Part shown: positions 1-5,623 of the stretch, in pieces | Numbering within the stretch: the first letter of the stretch is position 1 | Layout: every line of letters begins with the position of its first letter | From: Propionibacteriaceae bacterium | Lineage (GTDB): Bacteria > Actinomycetota > Actinomycetes > Propionibacteriales > Propionibacteriaceae | Direction of reading: 5' to 3' | Length of the DNA stretch: 5,623 nt | NCBI GenBank assembly: GCA_031255975.1 | Contig: JAIRRM010000024.1 | Location: forward strand, 1-5,623 | Program-made: the position numbers and the translations under genes | Notes under the pieces: generated by a model | What the model saw: only the letters and a program-made list of their open reading frames with translations | What the model was told of the DNA's origin: nothing | Database searches by the model: none

Positions 1-379
1 CCCCGGAGCCGGTGCCAAGGTCGCAGATAGTCACCGGGCGCTCCCATGCCGCCGCGCTGATCCAGTCGAGCGCCAGTTGCACCAGTCCCTCCGTCTCCGG
101 ACGGGGGATGAACACCCCGGGGCCGACTTGTAAGACGACGCCGCGGAAGTAGGCGACGCCGGTGAGGTGCTGCACTGGATGTCCTGCGGCGCGCAGTTCC
201 AGCAGTTGCTCAAACAGTTCCATGGCGGCGGCGGGCACACCGGGCACGAACGCCAAAGACACCGGCGCGGTGTCGAGCGCGTGGGCAAGCAGCAGCCGCG
301 CGTCAGCCTCCGGGCTGGGAAGCCCTGCTTGGGCGAGCCGAACGGTGCCTCTGCTCAACGCGATGTTCGGGCGCTGCAT
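1..379 (-). CDS. prmC: Peptide chain release factor glutamine N5-methyltransferase PrmC (3'-truncated by window edge)
   Basis: PrmC (HemK) uses S-adenosylmethionine to methylate the glutamine of the GGQ motif in class I release factors, in the cytoplasm. About 126 N-terminal residues are visible; the catalytic NPPY motif and the C-terminus lie beyond position 1. The reading frame, found by translating the minus strand directly, begins MQRPNIALSRGTVRLAQAG and contains the helical N-domain signature around DARLLLAHALD. It continues with HLTGVAYFRG, the conserved VFIPRPETEGLV linker (positions about 115-80), and ends in DLGTGSG, the SAM-binding motif I. I chose the ATG at 379 because the distance from Met to the AQAG segment matches mycobacterial PrmC. 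No Shine-Dalgarno is evident there. A GTG at 406 overlaps the prfA stop as GTGA and is an alternative that adds nine residues. Its substrate, RF1, is encoded immediately upstream, so co-transcription is likely. Identity is nearly certain; the start is not. Confidence 0.93.
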   Translation of the reverse strand, partial: MQRPNIALSRGTVRLAQAGLPSPEADARLLLAHALDTAPVSLAFVPGVPAAAMELFEQLLELRAAGHPVQHLTGVAYFRGVVLQVGPGVFIPRPETEGLVQLALDWISAAAWERPVTICDLGTGSG

Positions 380-402
380 TCTGGCGGCCGGAGACACACC
401 GC

Positions 403-1482
403 TCACACCCGCTCAGCGGCGGATTCCAGCCGCTCTGCGAGATCGGCCGCCTGCAACGCCTCAATGACGCCGCCGAGTTCCCCCGCCAGCACCTGATCCA
501 GGTTGTACGCCTTGTAGCCGATGCGATGATCGGTGATGCGGTTTTCGGGGAAGTTATAGGTGCGGATGCGTTCGCTGCGATCAACGGTACGTACCTGCGA
601 TTTACGGGCGGCGCTTGCCTCCGCCGCAGCGGCATCTTCGGCGGCCTGTACCAGCCGCGCCCTGAGGATACGCATGGCCTGTTCTTTATTCTGCAATTGG
701 GAGCGCTGATCCTGACAGGTGACGACGATGCCAGAAGGCAGATGCGTGATGCGTACCGCCGAATCGGTGGTGTTGACCCCCTGGCCGCCTTTGCCGGTGG
801 AGCGGTACACGTCGATGCGCAGTTCGTCCTCGTTGATCTCCACCTCGTCGGCTTCCACGTCTGGCATCACCAGCACTCCGGCGGCGGAGGTGTGGATTCG
901 ACCCTGACTCTCGGTGACGGGCACCCGCTGTACCCGATGCACTCCACCCTCGAACTTCAACACTCCATACGGAGCATTCTCGGGGGTGGAGTTGCCGGAG
1001 GCGCGAAAGACTACGGTGGCCGATTTGACGCCGCCGAGATCGGTGGATTCCGACTCCAGCACCTCAACCTTCCAACCCCGGGTCTCGGCGTACTTCAGGT
1101 ACATGCCGTAAAGATCACCCGCGAAAAGCGCCGATTCTTCGCCTCCCTCGCCGCTTTTGATCTCCATGATGGCATCTGCGGAATCGTTGGGATCGCGTGG
1201 CGCGAGCAACGCGGTGAGACGTTCGATAACACTCGCCAGCCGTGTTCGCAGCCCCTCGGCTTCAACCGCGAAAGACGGATCATCCGCCGCCAGTTCTTCG
1301 GCGGCCGCCAGATCATCGCTCACTCGCTCGTATTCGTCAAGTGCCGCCATGATGGGCATGAGCAACGCATAACGACGACCGACCTTACGGGAGCGAGCCT
1401 GGTCGGCAAGGATCTCCGGGCTCGCCAACTCGGCTTCAAGGCCGACGTACTCCTCCCGCAGCCCGGCAGCGGACTCGAACAC
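403..1482 (-). CDS. prfA: Peptide chain release factor 1 (RF1)
   Basis: RF1 recognises UAA and UAG stop codons in the ribosomal A site and triggers hydrolysis of peptidyl-tRNA. The protein has 359 residues, the normal family length (E. coli RF1 has 360). Visible landmarks are the helical domain 1 (about residues 1-95), the [17 protein letters not shown] segment (109-125), and the stop-codon-reading PxT motif as P188-V189-T190 in [15 protein letters not shown]. The catalytic GGQ is at 232-234, within [18 protein letters not shown]. PxT rather than SPF separates it from RF2. The GGQ glutamine is the target of PrmC, encoded next downstream. The start is a GTG three bases after the rpmE stop, with only a weak AAGAG-like ribosome binding site, so translational coupling to rpmE is likely. 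The start is supported because the following residues align with the N-termini of actinobacterial RF1 proteins. The stop is TGA. No truncation or missing key residue was seen. Confidence 0.98.
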   Translation of the reverse strand: MFESAAGLREEYVGLEAELASPEILADQARSRKVGRRYALLMPIMAALDEYERVSDDLAAAEELAADDPSFAVEAEGLRTRLASVIERLTALLAPRDPNDSADAIMEIKSGEGGEESALFAGDLYGMYLKYAETRGWKVEVLESESTDLGGVKSATVVFRASGNSTPENAPYGVLKFEGGVHRVQRVPVTESQGRIHTSAAGVLVMPDVEADEVEINEDELRIDVYRSTGKGGQGVNTTDSAVRITHLPSGIVVTCQDQRSQLQNKEQAMRILRARLVQAAEDAAAAEASAARKSQVRTVDRSERIRTYNFPENRITDHRIGYKAYNLDQVLAGELGGVIEALQAADLAERLESAAERV

Positions 1483-1485
1483 GCT

Positions 1486-1701
1486 CTAGCTGTCGCTCTT
1501 TTTGCCGTAGCGGCGCTCGAAACGCGCCACCCGGCCACCGGTATCGAGGATCTTCTGCTTGCCGGTGTAGAACGGATGGCACTGGCTGCACACGTCGGCG
1601 TGCATGGCCTCGCCGCGCAGCGTGGAACGGGTCTTGAAGGTGTTACCGCAGGTGCAGGTCACCGTGACCTCGTGGTAGTCGGGATGAATCCCTTGCTTCA
1701 T
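1486..1701 (-). CDS. rpmE: 50S ribosomal protein L31, zinc-binding type
   Basis: L31 is a small protein of the large ribosomal subunit that helps bridge the two subunits. The protein has 71 residues, beginning [20 protein letters not shown] and containing the family hallmark [12 protein letters not shown] followed by [14 protein letters not shown]. Cysteines at 16, 18, 38 and 41 (CxC and CxxC) mark the zinc-containing (C+) form, in contrast to the cysteine-free paralogue that many bacteria express under zinc limitation. The ATG at 1701 is fixed by a strong AGGAG seven bases upstream and by the family's usual MK.GIHP start; an in-frame upstream extension is possible but lacks homology. The gene lies between rho and prfA, as in other actinobacteria, and its TAG stop is three bases before the prfA GTG. 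A structured 160-base leader precedes it and may control expression. Confidence 0.98.
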   Translation of the reverse strand: MKQGIHPDYHEVTVTCTCGNTFKTRSTLRGEAMHADVCSQCHPFYTGKQKILDTGGRVARFERRYGKKSDS

Positions 1702-1707
1702 GTCTGA

Positions 1708-1715
1708 TCTCCTCT
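1708..1715 (-). promoter_or_regulatory. Strong Shine-Dalgarno of rpmE
   Basis: The minus strand reads AGAGGAGA, with the AGGAG core seven bases upstream of the rpmE ATG at 1701. It is the best ribosome binding site in the window and settles the start of L31 against longer in-frame readings. The nearby pyrimidine segment UCUCC (about 30-40 bases upstream) is complementary to GGAGA in this site, so it could in principle be sequestered; that pairing is inference. Confidence 0.85.
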
Positions 1716-1760
1716 GGTCTGTTGCCGCTCGGGTCGCTTCCGCCTGGGAGAGCTTCGGAG

Positions 1761-1783
1761 CTACCACCTGGCTCAGGTGGCAA
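1761..1783 (-). promoter_or_regulatory. Hairpin in the rpmE leader (candidate L31 leader element)
   Basis: The minus strand contains CCACCTG-AGC-CAGGTGG (1780-1764), a perfect seven-pair stem with a three-base loop. In RNA it extends by three more pairs at the base (UUG with UAG, two of them G-U), giving about ten pairs. No U-tract follows in either direction, so it does not look like an intrinsic terminator. It lies about 60 bases before the L31 start codon. Ribosomal-protein leader motifs have been described upstream of actinobacterial rpmE genes, which makes autogenous control by L31 a reasonable hypothesis. I could not compare it with the published consensus, so assignment to that class is inference. 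A processing or mRNA-stability element is the alternative. Confidence 0.5.
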
Positions 1784-1816
1784 ATCGCGCGTGAACCGAG
1801 CCAGTCGTTAATACTA

Positions 1817-1837
1817 GCCGCCTTATGGGCTGGCGGC
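1817..1837 (-). other. Second hairpin in the rho-rpmE spacer (weak terminator or leader stem)
   Basis: The minus strand reads GCCGCC, nine loop bases, then GGCGGC: a perfect six-pair GC stem located 24 bases after the rho stop codon. It is followed by TAGTATTAA, which is AT-rich but not a true T-run, so intrinsic termination after rho would be weak at best. The stem could instead be the outer part of the rpmE leader. The TAGTAT beside it resembles a -10 element, but no acceptable -35 sits at the proper distance (best is TTCGCC at 18 bases). Confidence 0.35.
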
Positions 1838-1861
1838 GAATCAGAGGCCTTCTTCGCGCAA

Positions 1862-3505
<1,644 letters not shown>

Positions 3506-3510
3506 TGGTG

Positions 3511-3515
3511 TCCTT
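3511..3515 (-). promoter_or_regulatory. Ribosome binding site of rho
   Basis: The minus strand reads AAGGA, five bases (CACCA) before the GTG at 3505. It supports that GTG as the rho start even though the codon is not ATG; the next in-frame Met codon is at residue 19, which would cut into the start of the N-terminal Rho domain. Confidence 0.7.
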
Positions 3516-3675
3516 ATCTAACCGATGGCCCAACTGTGCTGTGTATGCTATCCGCAACCTCCGCCGCACCCTTTTGGGTTTTGCCGCGTTGAAATTGGAG
3601 ACCGTGTGAACCATCCCGATCTACCCGCCGAAACGACGCCAGCGGGGCGATGTCACCGAAATCGGCAACGGTTCG

Positions 3676-3704
3676 AGACTAGCAGATTACAAACACATAA
3701 CCAA
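3676..3704 (-). promoter_or_regulatory. Weak sigma70-type promoter candidate for rho
   Basis: On the minus strand TTGGTT (3704-3699) and TAGTCT (3681-3676) are separated by 17 bases. They match the -35 consensus at three of six and the -10 consensus at four of six positions, including the critical first T, A and last T of the -10. If used, the rho mRNA would have an untranslated leader of roughly 160 bases. The 253-base gap between thrH and rho is large enough to hold a promoter, whereas the other gene junctions except rho-rpmE are tight. The elements are weak, and high-GC promoters are hard to call by eye. Confidence 0.3.
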
Positions 3705-3758
3705 AGGAGGCACACCACACCTGGCTTTATTCACTCGGCTTTGTCCAGCTTCTCTGGG

Positions 3759-4385
3759 CTACAACACCGGGGCGGCATCCTGTAGCTCGTCCATTCGGGA
3801 CTGAATAAGCGTTTCCAACTTGGCATAGTCGTACGTCACCGGCAGTTCCGGATGCTCCGTCACCACATTCGCCGGGGGGCGGAACAAAGCCCCGATGTCG
3901 GCAGCGCGGAGCATGGCTAAGTCGTTATACGAGTCCCCCACCGCTACCGTCTGAAAGTTGAGCCCCTGGAACGCCCGTAGCGCCGCCCGCTTCTGATCTG
4001 CCAGCCGCACCTGATAGTCAACGATACGGTCATCTTTCACTACCAGCGAGTGACAAAGGATGGTGGGGTTGCCCAACTGCTCGATGAGAGGACGGGCGAA
4101 CTGAATGAAAGTGTCGGAGAGAACGAGCACCTCACCGCGTTCCCGGAGCCAGTGCAGAAACTCCACCGCGCCCTCGTACGGCCGCATCTTGGCGATCACC
4201 CGTTGGATGTCGCTCATCTTCAGCCCGTGTTCGTACAGCACCTGCATCCGGTGGGCCATCAACTCGTCGTAGTCAGCGATATCGCGCGTGGTGAGCCGGA
4301 GCGCGTCAATGCCGGTGTGCTCGGCGACGTTCACCCAGATCTCGGGGACGAGCACCCCTTCCATGTCCAGGCAGGAGACCCACAT
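3759..4385 (-). CDS. thrH: ThrH: phosphoserine phosphatase / phosphoserine:homoserine phosphotransferase
   Basis: This HAD-superfamily enzyme dephosphorylates L-phosphoserine and, in characterised Pseudomonas ThrH, can pass the phosphate to homoserine to make O-phosphohomoserine, the threonine synthase substrate. The protein has 208 residues (Pseudomonas ThrH is about 205). HAD motif I is CLDMEGVLVPEIW, with nucleophile D7 and the ThrH-typical Glu at position 9 instead of the second Asp. Also visible are the cap-region TGIDALRLTTRDIADYD (24-40), motif II LSDT (S90), motif III K132 and motif IV GDSYND (150-155). These fit ThrH better than classical SerB, which has a DxDST motif I and is longer. 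The ATG at 4385 is one base after the hom TGA (TGA-C-ATG), with GAGGGG seven bases upstream inside hom, so the two are likely one transcript with coupled translation. The frame stays open upstream to about 4709, but that part overlaps hom and shows no homology. Whether it acts in vivo as phosphatase, phosphotransferase or both is inferred. Confidence 0.93.
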   Translation of the reverse strand: MWVSCLDMEGVLVPEIWVNVAEHTGIDALRLTTRDIADYDELMAHRMQVLYEHGLKMSDIQRVIAKMRPYEGAVEFLHWLRERGEVLVLSDTFIQFARPLIEQLGNPTILCHSLVVKDDRIVDYQVRLADQKRAALRAFQGLNFQTVAVGDSYNDLAMLRAADIGALFRPPANVVTEHPELPVTYDYAKLETLIQSRMDELQDAAPVL

Positions 4386-4386
4386 G

Positions 4387-5623
4387 TCAAAGCCCCTCGA
4401 CGCGCAGCATCCGCACTTCGCTGCCCACGAAGTCGCAACGAGACAGTTCGGCGATGCACGCCTGTATGTCGGCTTCCAGCGCCAGATGGGTGAGTACTCC
4501 AAGCTGCGCCTGTTCAGTGTCAGTCGTGTCCGTAACCTGGTTGAGGCTGCGCACACTGATGCCATGCCGGGCGAACACCTCGCCAACACGCGCCAAGATA
4601 CCCGGCGCGTCCGCCACCAGAAAGCGCATGAAATAGTGCGTGGAGATCTGGCCGATCTGCCGTACCGGTAGGGCTCGCTCCGCCACCTGCACCGGCGTGA
4701 TGACCTCACGTATCCGGTTACGACCCACCGCCACTACATCGCCGATGACGGCTGACGCGGTCGGAACCCCGCCCGCCCCCGGGCCGAAGAATGCCAACCT
4801 GCCGGCGTGCTCAGCCTCCAAGAAGATGGCGTTGTAAGCGCCCGACACTGTGGCCAAGATGTGGTCGGCTGGCACCAACGCCGGATGCACCCTGGCACTC
4901 ACCTCGCCAGACGCGCTCAGCGTGGTGACTGCCAGCAATTTGATGACGCAACCGATTACCTCCGCCGCCCGGAAATCCGCCGGAGTCAGCGCGGTGATCC
5001 CTTCGCGGTAAACCCGTTCGGAGCCAACCCAAGTGTGGAACCCCAGCGAGGCCAACAACGCCACCTTGGACGCGGCGTCAAAGCCCTCAACGTCATTGGT
5101 GGGGTCCTCCTCGGCGTACCCCAGCCGCTTCGCTTCAGCCAACGCGGCGTCGAACGCCATGCCCTGAGTCGCCATCTGCTCCAGGATGAAATTGGTGGTG
5201 CCGTTCACGATACCGACGGCAGACGTGATGCGGTCACCGACCAGGCTTTCCCGCAGCGGTCGCACGATGGGGATGGCACCGGCCACCGCTGCCTCGAAGA
5301 ACAGATCCACTCCCGCCTGTTCGGCGAGTGCGAACAGTTCTTTGCCTTCTCGGCCCAGCAACGCCTTGTTGGCGGTGACCACCGAGGCACCCGCCGCGAA
5401 CGCGGCTCGGATCAGACTGGCGGCTGGCTCGTGGCCCCCGATGAGTTCGATGACGATGTCTGGCTGGCTACTGGCAATGAGCCCCAGGGCGTCGTCGGTG
5501 AGCCACTCTGCCGGGATGCCAGGACGGGGTTTGCTGAGATCGCGCACCGCGACACCGACCACCTCCACGCCACGTCCGATCTGCGGTGCCAATCCGGCTG
5601 AACACTCAAGCAGTAACCTGGCT
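4387..5623 (-). CDS. hom: Homoserine dehydrogenase (5'-truncated by window edge)
   Basis: Homoserine dehydrogenase reduces aspartate-4-semialdehyde to homoserine with NAD(P)H, at the branch to threonine and methionine. About 411 C-terminal residues are present. The frame is open to the window edge, and the residues before the TTG at 5592 (ARLLLECSAGLAPQIGRG) fit the family, so that TTG is not the start; the Rossmann GxGxxG segment and true start lie outside. Visible features are the end of the NAD(P)-binding domain with VVTANKALLG, the catalytic-domain motif GIVNGTTNFIL, and the family signature AKRLGYAEEDPTNDVEGFDA followed by SK, containing the catalytic Asp/Lys region. A C-terminal ACT domain (MRFLVADAPGILARVGEVFA, then HGISVRSLNQ) suggests feedback inhibition by threonine. 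It is the monofunctional type without a fused aspartokinase, at least in the visible part. It is followed immediately by thrH, not by thrC as is usual in actinobacteria. Confidence 0.97.
   Translation of the reverse strand, partial: ARLLLECSAGLAPQIGRGVEVVGVAVRDLSKPRPGIPAEWLTDDALGLIASSQPDIVIELIGGHEPAASLIRAAFAAGASVVTANKALLGREGKELFALAEQAGVDLFFEAAVAGAIPIVRPLRESLVGDRITSAVGIVNGTTNFILEQMATQGMAFDAALAEAKRLGYAEEDPTNDVEGFDAASKVALLASLGFHTWVGSERVYREGITALTPADFRAAEVIGCVIKLLAVTTLSASGEVSARVHPALVPADHILATVSGAYNAIFLEAEHAGRLAFFGPGAGGVPTASAVIGDVVAVGRNRIREVITPVQVAERALPVRQIGQISTHYFMRFLVADAPGILARVGEVFARHGISVRSLNQVTDTTDTEQAQLGVLTHLALEADIQACIAELSRCDFVGSEVRMLRVEGL
4393..4398 (-). promoter_or_regulatory. Ribosome binding site of thrH inside the hom 3' end
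   Basis: The minus strand reads GAGGGG, seven bases before the thrH ATG and within the last codons of hom. It decides the thrH start at 4385 in place of the longer open frame and indicates that ribosomes finishing hom can reinitiate directly on thrH. Confidence 0.6.

Larger units (their letters stand above)
3506..3758 (-). other. thrH-rho intergenic region
   Basis: This non-coding stretch separates the amino-acid genes from the rho block. It holds the promoter candidate and the rho ribosome binding site described separately. I see no convincing intrinsic terminator for thrH: the only stems near its stop are four pairs long (CCAG/CTGG) and lack a T-run. It also has short inverted repeats (CCGAAATCGG at 3656-3665 and ACCC-TTTT-GGGT at 3568-3579) too small to interpret. 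On the minus strand it contains CCTCCTTT (3710-3703), identical to the anti-Shine-Dalgarno core of 16S rRNA. No plausible gene was found on either strand. Confidence 0.6.

Noticed and set aside
526..1707. A 393-codon open frame on the plus strand opposite prfA and rpmE.
   Set aside because: It is antisense to two certain genes, has no recognisable domain, and long antisense frames are common in GC-rich DNA.
1808..1837. A promoter for rpmE using TAGTAT as the -10 element.
   Set aside because: No adequate -35 at 16-18 bases; the region is better described as a GC hairpin followed by a short AT-rich stretch.
3568..3579. ACCC-TTTT-GGGT stem followed by TTT on the plus strand as an intrinsic terminator.
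   Set aside because: The stem is only four pairs, and no plus-strand gene lies upstream of it to terminate.
3525..3785. A possible 86-residue plus-strand gene covering the thrH-rho spacer.
   Set aside because: No ribosome binding site, unusual low-complexity composition and no recognisable family; it also runs into the thrH 3' end.
3759..4709. A longer 316-residue minus-strand reading that would add about 108 residues before ThrH.
   Set aside because: The added part overlaps hom in another frame, is rich in Arg/Ser/Cys with no family resemblance, and ThrH homologues begin at the equivalent of Met at 4385, which has its own ribosome binding site.
5590..5592. TTG at 5592 as the start of homoserine dehydrogenase.
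   Set aside because: The frame continues open to the window edge with residues that fit the family, and starting here would remove the NAD(P)-binding GxGxxG segment.

Overview
The window reads as a chromosomal housekeeping locus from a GC-rich actinobacterium. All recognised genes lie on the minus strand, so transcription runs from high to low coordinates. The order hom - thrH - rho - rpmE - prfA - prmC contains the rho-rpmE-prfA-prmC block typical of Actinomycetota (for example the Mycobacterium tuberculosis thrA-thrC-thrB-rho-rpmE-prfA-hemK region). Rho carries a long Arg/Gly/Asp-rich insertion between its N-terminal domain and its RNA-binding domain, and RF1 and L31 most resemble actinobacterial versions. 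A lineage such as Acidimicrobiia is possible, but this is inference and not proven by the sequence.

Layout, in transcription order. (1) 5623-4387: homoserine dehydrogenase (hom), with its N-terminus cut off by the window edge; the reading frame is open to the last base. (2) 4385-3759: thrH, a HAD-family phosphoserine phosphatase / phosphoserine:homoserine phosphotransferase, starting one base after the hom stop. (3) 3758-3506: a 253-base intergenic region with a weak promoter candidate and the rho ribosome binding site. (4) 3505-1862: transcription termination factor Rho. (5) 1861-1702: a 160-base leader with two hairpins and a strong Shine-Dalgarno sequence. (6) 1701-1486: rpmE, ribosomal protein L31 of the zinc-binding type. 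(7) 1482-403: prfA, release factor 1. (8) 379-1: prmC, the RF1 glutamine methyltransferase, cut off by the window edge inside its SAM-binding motif.

The upstream pair serves threonine/methionine-branch biosynthesis: Hom makes homoserine, and ThrH can phosphorylate it from phosphoserine. The downstream genes act at the ends of transcription and translation: Rho ends transcripts, L31 is part of the 50S subunit, RF1 ends translation at UAA/UAG, and PrmC methylates the GGQ glutamine of RF1.

The most distinctive point is that thrH sits where actinobacteria normally carry thrC and thrB between hom and rho. This suggests replacement of the ATP-dependent homoserine kinase by a phosphotransferase. 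Secondary points are unusual residues at two bicyclomycin-resistance positions of Rho and a structured rpmE leader. No mobile element, CRISPR array, tRNA or rRNA was seen, and nothing looks like a wholly new system.
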